64,000 nucleotides of DNA from Tannerellaceae bacterium (GCA_021203545.1 JAJQAZ010000013.1:1-64000), one strand, 5' to 3'. Numbered from the stretch's first letter, positions 18,110 to 26,960 are shown. The notes: generated by a model not told the origin, from the sequence alone. A program made the numbers and translations.

Positions 18110-18847
18110 ATGAAAAAGTTATTTGCAAAGGCATTCTTGGGTTTATGCGCCCTCGGAACTTCTACTGTAGCATTCGCTCAGGAAGCTGCTGACCAGGTGA
18201 TTGAAGGTGGTATTCATCATGCTTTAAAAACAAAATTTATCGAAGGTGGTGCTGACTTTATGAGTTTGGTTGCTATCGCGTTGATCCTCGGTCTGGCTTT
18301 CTGTCTGGAAAGAATTATTTATCTGAATTTAGCAGAAACTGATACTGATAAATTATTAAGCGGTATTGAAGATGCATTGGATAAAGGGGATGTAGAAGGA
18401 GCGAAAGCGATAGCACGCGACACAAGAGGTCCTATTGCTTCTATTGCTTACCAGGGTTTAATGAGAATAGACCAGGGTATAGATGTAGTTGAAAAATCTA
18501 TCATTTCTTATGGTGGTGTACAGGGTGGTTTATTAGAAAAGAACTTATCCTGGATCACACTGTTTATTGCTATGGCTCCTTCATTAGGGTTCTTAGGTAC
18601 AGTAATCGGTATGATCATGGCGTTCGATAAAATCGAACAGGTTGGTGATATCAGTCCTACAGTTGTAGCAGGAGGTATGAAAGTGGCTTTGATCACAACA
18701 GTAGGTGGTCTTATTGTTGCTCTTATCCTTCAGATTTTCTATAACTATCTGTTAAGTAAACTGGAAGCTATCCTGAATAAAATGGAAGATGCTTCTATTA
18801 GTTTAATTGACTTGGTTATAAAATACAATCTGAAATATAAAAAATAA
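18110..18847 (+). CDS. exbB: ExbB/MotA/TolQ proton-channel protein
   Basis: Inner-membrane proton channel subunit powering TonB. The 245-residue protein has an N-terminal hydrophobic leader ending AFAQ, a membrane segment near residues 48-70 (DFMSLVAIALILGLAFCLER) and two more near 140-165 and 190-220. The MotA/ExbB core APSLGFLGTVIGMIMAFDKI is present. The leader resembles a cleaved signal peptide, which is common in Bacteroidota ExbB. It heads a four-gene run with 12-28-base spacings, a small membrane protein and two ExbD subunits, that is probably one operon working with the two TonB proteins upstream. Confidence 0.93.
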   Translation: MKKLFAKAFLGLCALGTSTVAFAQEAADQVIEGGIHHALKTKFIEGGADFMSLVAIALILGLAFCLERIIYLNLAETDTDKLLSGIEDALDKGDVEGAKAIARDTRGPIASIAYQGLMRIDQGIDVVEKSIISYGGVQGGLLEKNLSWITLFIAMAPSLGFLGTVIGMIMAFDKIEQVGDISPTVVAGGMKVALITTVGGLIVALILQIFYNYLLSKLEAILNKMEDASISLIDLVIKYNLKYKK

Positions 18848-18859
18848 GAATTAACGACT

Positions 18860-19333
18860 ATGGCAGTTACTAAAATAAGAAAAATATCCAGCTGGACATT
18901 ATTGGCCTGTGTTGTCATTAGTGTTATCGCGCTGTTGATGTTTTATATAGGAGGAGTCGAAGATCCTGCTGCAGAAATGGCAACGCCTGTAAATACAGAT
19001 TTATTACTGAACTGGACCTATGTATTATTTGGTCTGACAGTGGTTAGTACTGTTATATTTGCTATCTGGCAATTTATAGGAACATTGAAAACCAATACTA
19101 AAGGGGCATTAATGGGATTAGGTGCGATAGTAGTATTCATTGTAGTAATGTTTATTGCGTATTCCATTGGTGATACTACTCCATTGGCTTCCATTAATGC
19201 GGATTCTGCTCATTACAATACTCCATTTTGGCTAAAAGTTACAGACATGTGGATTTATACTACTTACATTTTGATCGGTTTGATCATTTTAGCAGTAGTA
19301 TTAGGAAATGTGAAGAAACTTTTTGGCAAGTAA
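18860..19333 (+). CDS. Four-TM membrane protein of the exbB-exbD operon
   Basis: A 157-residue protein with about four hydrophobic segments (residues 10-30, 50-70, 83-103, 130-152) and a short loop around residue 110. I recognise no catalytic motif. Its position between exbB and the first exbD, with 12 and 27 bases to its neighbours, is the conserved order in Bacteroidota Ton clusters, so it is likely an accessory subunit of this proton-channel complex. The function is inferred from position only. Confidence 0.8.
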   Translation: MAVTKIRKISSWTLLACVVISVIALLMFYIGGVEDPAAEMATPVNTDLLLNWTYVLFGLTVVSTVIFAIWQFIGTLKTNTKGALMGLGAIVVFIVVMFIAYSIGDTTPLASINADSAHYNTPFWLKVTDMWIYTTYILIGLIILAVVLGNVKKLFGK

Positions 19334-19360
19334 TTAATAACGTAGCTAAATACGAAATAA

Positions 19361-19939
19361 ATGGGTAAAAGAAAGACACCGGGTATTAATGGTTCTTCGT
19401 CTGCCGACATTGCTTTCATGTTGCTTATCTTTTTCCTTATTACAACATCAATGGATACAGATAAAGGTTTGGCAAGACGTTTGCCGCCTCCTGTAGACAA
19501 ATCAACTATTGATGCCGTTGATATTAAAAAAAGAAATCTGATGATCGTATTGATCAATACAAACAACCAGATTCTTTGTAATGGGGATTATATTGAATTA
19601 GCACAATTGAAAGATCGTGTAAAAGAGTTCATCGAGAACCCTTATAATGACGAAAGCAAACCTGAAAAAATAGATGAGGATGTTCCATATTTCGGGAAAA
19701 TGCAGGTTACCAAAAACCATGTTATTTCATTGCAAAATGACCGGGGTACCGAATATCAGGCATATATTGATGTTCAAAATGAATTGGCTATGGCCTATAC
19801 TGAATTGAGAGATGATGTTTCTCAGAAGAAATTCGGTAAAACATTCATAGAACTGGATGAAGAACAACAAAAGGCTGTGCAGAAGATATATCCACAAAAG
19901 ATATCGGAAGCAGAACCTAAAAATTATGGAGGTAAATAA
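19361..19939 (+). CDS. exbD: ExbD/TolR subunit 1
   Basis: Single-pass inner-membrane partner of ExbB. The N-terminus MGKRKTPGINGSSSADIAF leads into a membrane segment near residues 17-30 (MLLIFFLITTSMDTDKG). This has the conserved Asp of ExbD (SADIAFMLLIFFLIT) and is followed by a periplasmic domain to residue 192. At 192 residues it is longer than E. coli ExbD (~140) because of an insertion after residue 80. The second exbD begins 3 bases after its stop. Confidence 0.9.
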   Translation: MGKRKTPGINGSSSADIAFMLLIFFLITTSMDTDKGLARRLPPPVDKSTIDAVDIKKRNLMIVLINTNNQILCNGDYIELAQLKDRVKEFIENPYNDESKPEKIDEDVPYFGKMQVTKNHVISLQNDRGTEYQAYIDVQNELAMAYTELRDDVSQKKFGKTFIELDEEQQKAVQKIYPQKISEAEPKNYGGK

Positions 19940-19942
19940 GTT

Positions 19943-20404
19943 ATGGGAAAGTTTAGTAAAGCGGGCGGACGTGAAATGCCCGAATTAAATACTTCTTCAC
20001 TACCTGACTTAGTATTTGCGTTCCTATTCTTTATCATGATGGTAACAACTATGCGTGAAGTAACACTGAAAGTAAAATTCCAGACACCGCAGGCTACAGA
20101 GCTTCAGAAACTGGAGAAGAAATCATTGGTTACATTCATTTATGTAGGTCCTCCTCAGGACGAATTCAGAGCAAAGATGGGTGCTGAAACCCGTATTCAG
20201 TTAAACGATAACTTTGCTGAAATCTCTGAGATTCAGGATTACATCGCACAGGAGAAATCCAGTATGAAAGAAGAAGATCAACCTTTCATGACTGTTTCCA
20301 TCAAAGCTGATAAAGAAACAAAAATGGGGGTTATTACTGATATTAAACAGGCACTACGTGAAGCGTATGCATTGAAGATCAGTTATTCTGCAAGAGGTAA
20401 CTAA
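19943..20404 (+). CDS. exbD: ExbD/TolR subunit 2
   Basis: Second ExbD-like protein, 153 residues, with N-terminus MGKFSKAGGREMPELNTSS and the membrane segment LPDLVFAFLFFIMMVTTMRE carrying the conserved Asp at about residue 22. The periplasmic domain ends in DIKQALREAYALKISYSARG, as in other ExbD. The two ExbD paralogs in a row imply a heteromeric stator. The operon ends at the bidirectional hairpin at 20435. Confidence 0.9.
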   Translation: MGKFSKAGGREMPELNTSSLPDLVFAFLFFIMMVTTMREVTLKVKFQTPQATELQKLEKKSLVTFIYVGPPQDEFRAKMGAETRIQLNDNFAEISEIQDYIAQEKSSMKEEDQPFMTVSIKADKETKMGVITDIKQALREAYALKISYSARGN

Positions 20405-20434
20405 TAATAAGAGTAACCTTATATAATAAAAAAT

Positions 20435-20466
20435 CTGTTTTGAATATTCAAAACAGCTTTTTTATT
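20435..20466. terminator. Terminator between exbD and the GNAT gene
   Basis: CTGTTTTGA and TCAAAACAG form a 9-bp stem, with A-rich sequence on one side and a T-tract on the other, so it can stop both convergent transcripts. Confidence 0.75.
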
Positions 20467-20482
20467 TACTTACAAACGTTTA

Positions 20483-21031
20483 TTACTTTACATCATATAC
20501 CTTTTTGTAAAGGCAACTCTTTACTGTTTCAAAATTCTCTACCGAAAGATAATGTTCCGTACTCATCAGTTTCATTTCAACCTCACTGCTCTCCGGATAA
20601 TAAGGTGGCTGAAAATAAACCTGGTCATACACAACAAACCCAAGCCGCTCATAAAAAGAGATCCGTCTTTTTGATAAATCATCTTCAGGTAATTCAACTT
20701 CCAGTACTACCGGCTTACCGGCGATTGATTTAATTAGTTCTATGACTTTAGCGCCAATTCCTCCATTCCTTGCATCCGGTTCTATGGCAAAATGCTCCAC
20801 ATATACAAACTCATCAAAAAACCATAGTGTAATAAAACCCGCATACTTGTTATCTTTTTCTATTATATACAGGCTAAATAAGGGTTCTCTTTCTATAAAT
20901 TCTTTTATAATAGAAAAAGGGCGTCTTTCCTCTACAGGGAATGAATCATTATAAGTTTGTTCTACACAATTGATCCATGGGTTATTCGAAAACTCCACTA
21001 ACCGACAATGAATCTGATTTTTATTTTCCAT
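20483..21031 (-). CDS. GNAT-family N-acetyltransferase
   Basis: Acetyl-CoA-dependent acetyltransferase of unknown substrate, 182 residues. The fold elements are FSLYIIEKDNKYAGFITLWFF (beta2-4) and EHFAIEPDARNGGIGAKVIE, the motif A acetyl-CoA loop with the variant R-N-G-G-I-G at about residues 85-91. RISFYERLGFVVYDQVYFQPPYY follows. It is a single gene convergent with exbD and divergent from the Lrp regulator. Confidence 0.85.
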   Translation of the reverse strand: MENKNQIHCRLVEFSNNPWINCVEQTYNDSFPVEERRPFSIIKEFIEREPLFSLYIIEKDNKYAGFITLWFFDEFVYVEHFAIEPDARNGGIGAKVIELIKSIAGKPVVLEVELPEDDLSKRRISFYERLGFVVYDQVYFQPPYYPESSEVEMKLMSTEHYLSVENFETVKSCLYKKVYDVK

Positions 21032-21186
21032 ACATCCTCTGATTATAATGCTACAATTCGTTTGTAAAAAGTTATAGTATCTTATATTTAGAAACTTTTA
21101 TTACCTATGATAAGTATGTTTTGACTATATTTGTGTTACTTCGTAAGTTAAAAACGAATTCACTTATAGACAAATATAATTAAATT

Positions 21187-21660
21187 ATGGGACATCACCA
21201 ATTAGATTCATTGGATGAAAAGATTCTGAAACTGATAATCAATAATGCCCGCATGCCTTTTTTAGAGGTAGCACGCGAATGTAATGTATCCGGAGCTGCT
21301 ATCCACCAGCGCATTCAGAAACTGACAAACCTGGGTGTTATCAAAGGATCCGAATTTATTATTGATAATACAAAAGTGGGTTATGAGACCTGTGCTTACA
21401 TGGGATTGTTTTTAAAATCTCCCGGACAGTTTCCTTCTATAACAGAAGCATTGAAACAAATTCCGGAAGTGGTAGAATGTCATTATACAACAGGACAGTA
21501 TGATCTTTTCATTAAGATTTATGCCAAAAACAACCAGCATCTTTTAAACATTATCCATAATAAACTTCAACCCTTAGGATTAGCAAGGACAGAATCCTTG
21601 ATATCCTTCAAAGAGGCTTTTAAAAGGCAAATACCTATTGATCTTGACGAGGAGGATTAA
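21187..21660 (+). CDS. Lrp/AsnC-family transcriptional regulator
   Basis: DNA-binding regulator responding to amino acids. The winged helix-turn-helix is at about residues 7-60 (LDSLDEKILKLIINNARMPF ... SGAAIHQRIQKL). The RAM effector/oligomerisation domain at 65-150 includes YTTGQYDLFIKIYAKN. At 157 residues it is a typical length. A -7 element TATATTTG is at 21126. It lies convergent to asnS and divergent from a GNAT gene. Its targets cannot be read here, but the asparagine and nitrogen genes in the window are plausible. Confidence 0.9.
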   Translation: MGHHQLDSLDEKILKLIINNARMPFLEVARECNVSGAAIHQRIQKLTNLGVIKGSEFIIDNTKVGYETCAYMGLFLKSPGQFPSITEALKQIPEVVECHYTTGQYDLFIKIYAKNNQHLLNIIHNKLQPLGLARTESLISFKEAFKRQIPIDLDEED

Positions 21661-21672
21661 AAATATTATTAT

Positions 21673-21727
21673 ACAGATATAAAAAAATCCCGGAACTTCT
21701 TGGAAGACCGGGATTTCTTATATCTGT
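21673..21727. terminator. Bidirectional terminator lrp/asnS
   Basis: Nested stems ACAGATATAA/TTATATCTGT and AAATCCCGG/CCGGGATTT lie exactly between two convergent stop codons. Confidence 0.85.
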
Positions 21728-21737
21728 ATGCGTTATT

Positions 21738-23144
21738 TTAAAATTCTGCGTTATTAGGAGTACGCGGAAAGGGTATTACATCCCGGATGTTTGCCATTCC
21801 CGTTACAAATAATAACAGACGTTCAAAGCCTAACCCGAAACCGGAATGTGGAGCTGTTCCGAAACGGCGGGTATCCAGATACCACCAGATATCTTTTGTT
21901 GGAACACCCATTTCTTGTGCTCTGCGAGATAGTTTTTCTAAGTCTTCTTCTCTCTGTGAGCCTCCAATTATTTCACCGATTTTAGGGAACAGAACATCCA
22001 TAGCACGAACTGTTTTACCATCTTCATTCTGTTTCATATAGAAGGATTTGATCTCTTTCGGATAATCCGTCAGAATAACCGGACATTTGAAATGTTCTTC
22101 CACCAGATAACGTTCATGCTCTGAAGCCAGATCAGCACCCCAATAAACAGGGAACTCAAATTTACGTCCATTTGCTACAGCCTCTTCCAGTATTTTGATT
22201 CCTTCAGTATAGGTAAGTCTTACAAAATTCTGTTTTAAAACAAATTGCAAACGCTCTATCAACTCTTTATCAAACATATTGTTAAGGAATTGAATATCTT
22301 CCATACAGTTATCCAACGCCCATTGAATACAATATTTAATAAAGTCTTCAGCCAGTTGCATATTTTCTTCAATCTCGTAGAAAGCAACTTCCGGTTCTAT
22401 CATCCAGAATTCAGCCAGGTGACGGGGTGTATTGGAGTTTTCCGCACGGAAAGTGGGACCGAATGTATAGATTGCTCCCAAAGCCATTGCAGCCAATTCA
22501 CCTTCTAACTGGCCCGAAACTGTTAGACTTGTCTGCTTACCGAAGAAATCACCGGCGAAATCAACAGCACCTTCCTCTGTTTTTTTAACATCGTTCAAAT
22601 CCAGTGTAGTAACCTGAAACATTTGGCCGGCACCTTCACAATCCGAACCTGTGATAATAGGCGTATGAAAATAGGAAAAGCCTCTTTCATGAAAGAAACG
22701 GTGAATAGCCATTGCCATATGATGGCGGATTCTAAATACCGCACCGAATGTATTTGTTCGTGGACGTAAATGTGCTATTTCGCGCAGGAACTCCAGTGAA
22801 TGTCCTTTTTTCTGTAAGGGATAAGTGGCAGGATCGGCAGTACCATATATTTCTATTTCCTCAGCCTGAATCTCACAGGTTTGACCCTGTCCCTGTGATT
22901 CGACCAAAATACCATTTACGCTAATACAGGCACCGGTTGTTATGGGTTTGAGGTATTCTTCACCTAATTTTTCTATATCAACAACGATTTGAACATTATT
23001 AATTGTAGATCCATCATTCAAAGCAATAAAATTGACTTGTTTACTACCTCTGCGGGTACGTACCCATCCTTTTACATTCACTTTTGTACCGAATGATTCG
23101 CTTTTCAGTACATCTACAATTTTTGTTCTTGTAATTGTTTCCAT
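21738..23144 (-). CDS. asnS: Asparaginyl-tRNA synthetase
   Basis: Class II aminoacyl-tRNA synthetase charging tRNA-Asn, 468 residues. The N-terminal OB-fold anticodon domain is at about residues 15-110 ([20 protein letters not shown]). Motif 2 lies in [21 protein letters not shown], where the NTPRHL form separates AsnRS from AspRS. Motif 3 is [16 protein letters not shown] near the end. It is a stand-alone gene upstream of a stem-loop shared with rluB. Confidence 0.96.
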   Translation of the reverse strand: METITRTKIVDVLKSESFGTKVNVKGWVRTRRGSKQVNFIALNDGSTINNVQIVVDIEKLGEEYLKPITTGACISVNGILVESQGQGQTCEIQAEEIEIYGTADPATYPLQKKGHSLEFLREIAHLRPRTNTFGAVFRIRHHMAMAIHRFFHERGFSYFHTPIITGSDCEGAGQMFQVTTLDLNDVKKTEEGAVDFAGDFFGKQTSLTVSGQLEGELAAMALGAIYTFGPTFRAENSNTPRHLAEFWMIEPEVAFYEIEENMQLAEDFIKYCIQWALDNCMEDIQFLNNMFDKELIERLQFVLKQNFVRLTYTEGIKILEEAVANGRKFEFPVYWGADLASEHERYLVEEHFKCPVILTDYPKEIKSFYMKQNEDGKTVRAMDVLFPKIGEIIGGSQREEDLEKLSRRAQEMGVPTKDIWWYLDTRRFGTAPHSGFGLGFERLLLFVTGMANIRDVIPFPRTPNNAEF

Positions 23145-23180
23145 CTTCGTAAGTTATTTACACATAAACAGAATAAACAA

Positions 23181-23211
23181 GATAGCCGGTTTTTAAAATG
23201 AACCGGCTATC
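23181..23211 (-). terminator. Stem-loop between rluB and asnS
   Basis: GATAGCCGGTT pairs with AACCGGCTATC around an 8-9-base loop, 18 bases past the rluB stop on the minus strand. The trailing T-tract is weak. Confidence 0.5.
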
Positions 23212-23228
23212 TGAAGTTAATTTATAAG

Positions 23229-24692
23229 TTATTCAAACACTCCCATACGAAGCGCGTTCACTTCTCTTTCTGACAGATAACGCCATTTACCTTTGCTCAG
23301 GTTTTTCTTATTCAAACCGGCAAAATAAACACGGTCAAGTTTGATAACATGATATCCCAGTGATTCGAAAATACGGCGTACAATACGGTTTCTTCCCGAA
23401 TGTATTTCAATTCCTACCTGGCTCTTATCATTGTCGATTGCATAACCGATTGCATCCGCATAAATTTCTCCATCTTCCAGTTCAATACCATTTGCAATCT
23501 TTTCCATGTCTTCAATAGCCAGATTCTTATCCAACCAAACATGATAGATTTTCTTCTTTTTGTATGAAGGATGAGTAAGTTTTGATGCCAGATCACCGTC
23601 ATTGGTAAGCAACAACACTCCTGTTGTATTTCTATCCAGGCGTCCTACCGGATAAATTCTTTCATCACAGGCACCTTTCACCAAATCCATCACCGTACGA
23701 CGATTCTGAGGATCTTCTGAAGTAGTTACACAATTTTTCGGTTTATTCAAAACGATGTACACTTTACTTTCGATCTGCACAGGGCGTTCATTGAACAATA
23801 CCTCATCCGCACGGGTAATTTTAGTTCCTAATTCGGTTATTACCTCTCCGTTTACTTTTACCGCACCGTTTTTGATAAATTCGTCTGCTTCACGACGGGA
23901 GCAAACACCGGCATTTGATAAAAATTTGTTCAAACGAATTGGTTCATTAGGATCAGCCAATACCTCTTTATACTTCAGTTGTTTCTGGAAATTGTATTTA
24001 TTATTCGGATTGTAATCTGATGTCCGGCGATTGTTATTCATCGGACGTCTGTTTCCATATCCACCTCCATTATTATATCCACCGTTGTTATATCCACCAC
24101 GGTTGTTGTTTCCATAAGAAGGTCTGCCACCCTGACGATTATTTCCATAACCTCCGGAATTTCCATATCCCCCACCAGTATTTCCGTAACTGTTAGTACG
24201 TGCATCTCCTACACGTGGTCTTCTTTTCTTCATGCCGTCACCCGACATGCCGTCACCACCGGGGGTAGCCGAATACGCTCTTTCGGGACCATTATCGTAG
24301 TTCGGACGCGGACGGTTATTATAACCATCGTTATTGCCATATCCTCCACCATAATTATTATTTCCGTAAGAGTTCCGGTTATTATTATAACCACCCTGGC
24401 GGTTATTGTTATAGCCACCCTGACGGTTATTCCCATAACCTCCGGAATTATTTCCATAATTATTCCGTGGGCGATTTTGTCCATACGAATTATTACGGTT
24501 ATCTCCATACGATCTGTATCCTCCCCGGTCATCCTGAGAGTTATACGATCTGCGTTCATAGTTACCTTCAGGTCTGTTATACCCCTGATTGTAAGGTCTC
24601 CTTTCAGTTTCCTGATCTGTGTTTTCCCGACGGATACTTGGTATCACTTTCCTTGGGCGCGCTTGAGATTCATCTCTTTCTTCTGTACTCAT
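23229..24692 (-). CDS. rluB: Pseudouridine synthase (RluB/RsuA type) with long disordered N-terminus
   Basis: rRNA pseudouridine synthase. The C-terminal half is canonical: an S4 RNA-binding domain at about residues 250-310 (IRLNKFLSNAGVCSRREADE) and the catalytic domain with Asp353 in PVGRLDRNTTGVLLLTNDGD. GRNRIVRRIFESLGYHVIKL places it in the RsuA/RluB/E/F group. The first ~240 residues are a low-complexity tract of N, G, Y, R and Q (repeats such as GGYGNNRQGGYNNN), absent from proteobacterial RluB. The tract probably gives added RNA contacts or condensation. The start at 24692 is the first ATG. Confidence 0.9.
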   Translation of the reverse strand: MSTEERDESQARPRKVIPSIRRENTDQETERRPYNQGYNRPEGNYERRSYNSQDDRGGYRSYGDNRNNSYGQNRPRNNYGNNSGGYGNNRQGGYNNNRQGGYNNNRNSYGNNNYGGGYGNNDGYNNRPRPNYDNGPERAYSATPGGDGMSGDGMKKRRPRVGDARTNSYGNTGGGYGNSGGYGNNRQGGRPSYGNNNRGGYNNGGYNNGGGYGNRRPMNNNRRTSDYNPNNKYNFQKQLKYKEVLADPNEPIRLNKFLSNAGVCSRREADEFIKNGAVKVNGEVITELGTKITRADEVLFNERPVQIESKVYIVLNKPKNCVTTSEDPQNRRTVMDLVKGACDERIYPVGRLDRNTTGVLLLTNDGDLASKLTHPSYKKKKIYHVWLDKNLAIEDMEKIANGIELEDGEIYADAIGYAIDNDKSQVGIEIHSGRNRIVRRIFESLGYHVIKLDRVYFAGLNKKNLSKGKWRYLSEREVNALRMGVFE

Positions 24693-24770
24693 TGCTGTAA
24701 ATTGAATAAATAATTAACGACTATGTGACCTCACGGCCACCACCATTTTTCTCTCTTAAAATAATTAATA

Positions 24771-26114
24771 TTAAATACCTGTATAATTAAGCGGCGAAAT
24801 CGCCTTTAATTCAACTTTTATTTTATCATCTACATTTAACGCATCAATAAAATCACTAATTGATTCCTGTGTAATTTTACTATTTGTTCTTGTCAAAGCC
24901 TTTAAAGCTTCATATGGTTCCGGGTAGCCTTCCCTTCTTAAAATAGTTTGAATACCTTCTGCTACTACAGCCCAACATTCATCTAAATCGTGGTATAAGG
25001 CTTTCTCATTCAATAACAATTTTCCTAATCCTTTTGTTAAGCTCTTGAATGCAATTTCCATATGTGCCAAAGGCACTCCTACATTTCGTAAAACTGTTGA
25101 ATCAGTCAAATCTCTTTGTAAACGGGACACCGGCAATTTTGCAGCCAGATGTTCCAGTATAGCATTGGCAATTCCCAGATTTCCTTCTGCATTTTCAAAG
25201 TCAATCGGATTTACTTTGTGCGGCATCGCAGAGGATCCTACTTCTCCGGCTTTGATTTTCTGTTTAAAATATTCCATTGAAATATATTGCCAGAAATCAC
25301 GGTTTAGGTCAATCAATACCGTATTTATACGTTTCATGCCGTCAAAAATAGCGGCTAAATTATCATAATTGGATATTTGCGTTGTATATTCCTCCCGTGT
25401 AAGTCCTAATACATTGCCGACAAAATTATCCCCAAAAGCTTTCCAGTCATAATCCGGATACGCCACTTTGTGCGCATTGAAATTACCAGTTGCTCCTCCA
25501 AATTTAGCAGAAACCGGAACTGATTTCAACAACTCCAGTTGCTTTTCCAGACGATATACAAATACCATTACCTCTTTTCCTAAACGTGTAGGGGAAGCAG
25601 GTTGTCCATGTGTCTTTGCTAACATGGGTATATCTTTCCAATCCTCAGCACATTTTCTCAGCACATTAATCACCTCCTCTAAACCGGGATAAAACACTTC
25701 GATCAAAGCATCTTTCACTGATAAAGGCACAGATGTATTGTTTATATCCTGTGAAGTCAGTCCAAAATGGATAAATTCTTTATAAGCCTGCAAAGAGAGA
25801 AGATCAAATTTTTCTTTGATAAAATATTCTACAGCTTTTACATCGTGGTTGGTAACCCCTTCTATTTCTTTTATCCGGTTTGCATCTTCCAGAGAGAAAT
25901 CTGTATATATTTTTCTTAAAGCCTCTACCGTAGCAGAATTATTCACTCCTTTGAGTTGAGGTATAAAGCCGGCTAAAGTAATAAAATACTCTATTTCAAC
26001 TTTTACTCTATACTTAATAAGAGCATATTCCGAGAAGTAAAGGGCCAAGCTTTCGGTCTTATTTCTATATCTTCCATCAACGGGAGATATGGCTGTTAGT
26101 GCTGGGAATGTCAT
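24771..26114 (-). CDS. purB: Adenylosuccinate lyase
   Basis: Acts twice in purine synthesis, releasing fumarate from SAICAR and from adenylosuccinate. The fumarase/aspartase superfamily signature GSSAMPHKVNPIDFENAEG is at about residues 296-314, and the catalytic histidine segment KTHGQPASPTRLGKE is near residue 170. The E. coli-type N-terminus ALTAISPVDGRYRNKTESLA and length 447 match the PurB subgroup. The minus-strand promoter element TATCTTTG lies at 26136. Confidence 0.96.
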   Translation of the reverse strand: MTFPALTAISPVDGRYRNKTESLALYFSEYALIKYRVKVEIEYFITLAGFIPQLKGVNNSATVEALRKIYTDFSLEDANRIKEIEGVTNHDVKAVEYFIKEKFDLLSLQAYKEFIHFGLTSQDINNTSVPLSVKDALIEVFYPGLEEVINVLRKCAEDWKDIPMLAKTHGQPASPTRLGKEVMVFVYRLEKQLELLKSVPVSAKFGGATGNFNAHKVAYPDYDWKAFGDNFVGNVLGLTREEYTTQISNYDNLAAIFDGMKRINTVLIDLNRDFWQYISMEYFKQKIKAGEVGSSAMPHKVNPIDFENAEGNLGIANAILEHLAAKLPVSRLQRDLTDSTVLRNVGVPLAHMEIAFKSLTKGLGKLLLNEKALYHDLDECWAVVAEGIQTILRREGYPEPYEALKALTRTNSKITQESISDFIDALNVDDKIKVELKAISPLNYTGI

Positions 26115-26135
26115 ATACCTATTTTAATTACTATA

Positions 26136-26143
26136 CAAAGATA
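26136..26143 (-). promoter_or_regulatory. -7 element of purB
   Basis: On the minus strand TATCTTTG matches TAnnTTTG 22 bases before the purB start. No clear -33 TTTG is seen. Confidence 0.45.
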
Positions 26144-26203
26144 ATGCATTTCTCTGAAAAAAAGGCTACTAAAGAAATGTTTTTTATTTTTCCGGACAAA
26201 AAG

Positions 26204-26234
26204 TTTGGAGATATACAAATTAGAACTATCTTTG
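26204..26234 (+). promoter_or_regulatory. Promoter of the first tRNA-Val unit
   Basis: TTTG at 26204-26207 and TATCTTTG at 26227-26234 with a 19-bp spacer match the Bacteroidota consensus. The following leader (GCACCGTCTTAA...) is shared with the second unit at 28338. Confidence 0.7.
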
Positions 26235-26287
26235 CACCGTCTTAAGAGAGATTAAGACATTCAAAATTGAATTTTGAAACAATATCC

Positions 26288-26331
26288 GGGCGTTTAGCTC
26301 AGCTGGTTCAGAGCACTCCGATTTATCGGAG
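26288..26331 (+). pseudogene. 5' half of a split tRNA-Val
   Basis: The first 28 bases (GGGCGTTTAGCTCAGC through CAGAGCA) equal the 5' half of the intact tRNA-Val, but the anticodon arm is replaced by the hairpin CTCCGATTTATCGGAG. The matching 3' half is at 26779. It follows the promoter directly. Confidence 0.75.
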
Positions 26332-26373
26332 GGGAAGGCTTTAAGCAAACAAAAACACCGGAGACAACATTTT

Positions 26374-26448
26374 GGGCGTTTAGCTCAGCTGGTTCAGAGC
26401 ATCTGCCTTACAAGCAGAGGGTCGGCGGTTCGAATCCGTCAACGCCCA
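26374..26448 (+). tRNA. tRNA-Val (anticodon TAC), copy 1
   Basis: 75 nt. Acceptor stem GGGCGTT/AACGCCC with discriminator A, anticodon stem TCTGC/GCAGA with loop CTTACAA, T-arm CGGTTCGAATCCG. Identical to the copy at 28400. It lies between the two halves of a split tRNA-Val. Confidence 0.97.
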
Positions 26449-26454
26449 CTTTTT

Positions 26455-26490
26455 AAGCTATCTAAATTCATTTTTAGGTAGCTTTTTTAT
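26455..26490 (+). terminator. Terminator of tRNA-Val copy 1
   Basis: AAGCTATCTAAA pairs with TTTTAGGTAGCTT, followed by six T. Near-identical copies follow the split 3' half (26834) and the third tRNA (28479). Confidence 0.8.
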
Positions 26491-26517
26491 TTAATAAAAC
26501 CTTAAATTCAAAATAAT

Positions 26518-26775
26518 ATGTTTTACGTTTACATTTTATTCTCTGCTAAATTAGATTCCTATTATGTCGGATCTACAGGAAATATTGAAGATAGAATAAA
26601 AAGACATAACCAAGGCAGAAGTAAAGCGACTAAAAAAGGTATTCCATGGAGAATTGTTTATAAAAAAGCCTTTGAAACAAGATCCCAAGCCTATCGAGCA
26701 GAACTTTACATCAAATCGCAAAAAAGCAAAAGTTTCATTCAAAATCTTATTAAACAACAGCAGCCTACTGGGTGA
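26518..26775 (+). CDS. Small GIY-YIG nuclease-domain protein
   Basis: An 85-residue single-domain protein of the GIY-YIG superfamily, the catalytic fold of UvrC and many homing enzymes. The first strand FYVYIL (residues 2-7) and second strand YYVGST (15-20) correspond to GIY and YIG. Arg26, His30 and the metal-binding Glu62 (RAELYIK) are in place, so it looks active. It has no separate DNA-binding domain. It sits between an intact tRNA-Val and the 3' half of a split tRNA-Val, and its stop is only 3 bases from that half. This context suggests a mobile or homing-type role rather than UvrC-like repair. Confidence 0.85.
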   Translation: MFYVYILFSAKLDSYYVGSTGNIEDRIKRHNQGRSKATKKGIPWRIVYKKAFETRSQAYRAELYIKSQKSKSFIQNLIKQQQPTG

Positions 26776-26778
26776 AAA

Positions 26779-26827
26779 GCACTCCGACATGTCGGAGGCA
26801 TCGGCGGTTCGAATCCGTCAACGCCCA
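26779..26827 (+). pseudogene. 3' half of a split tRNA-Val
   Basis: It begins GCACTCCGACATGTCGGAGG, a hairpin matching the one at the 5' half (26288). It ends with the T-arm and acceptor strand of tRNA-Val and the same terminator (26834-26868). Confidence 0.75.
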
Positions 26828-26833
26828 CTTTTT

Positions 26834-26868
26834 AAGCTATCTAAATTTATTTTTAGGTAGCTTTTTTA
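26834..26868 (+). terminator. Terminator after the split tRNA-Val 3' half
   Basis: Copy of the tRNA-Val terminator hairpin (AAGCTATCTAAA / TTTTAGGTAGCTT) followed by T6. Confidence 0.75.
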
Positions 26869-26935
26869 TTTTACCATAAATCTATCAAAACAGGTTTCAC
26901 GTTTATATTTTATTCTCAAAAAATAAAACGAATCT

Positions 26936-26960
26936 GTTCCCGGACTTGATCCGGGACCGC
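26936..26960 (-). repeat. CCCGGATCAAGTCCGGG palindrome, copy 1
   Basis: On the minus strand this reads GCGGTCCCGG-ATCAAGT-CCGGGAAC. The same 25-bp palindromic repeat is at 45266 and 57051. It lies in the 26776-27079 gap, which otherwise holds the split tRNA half and its terminator but no gene. Confidence 0.55.
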
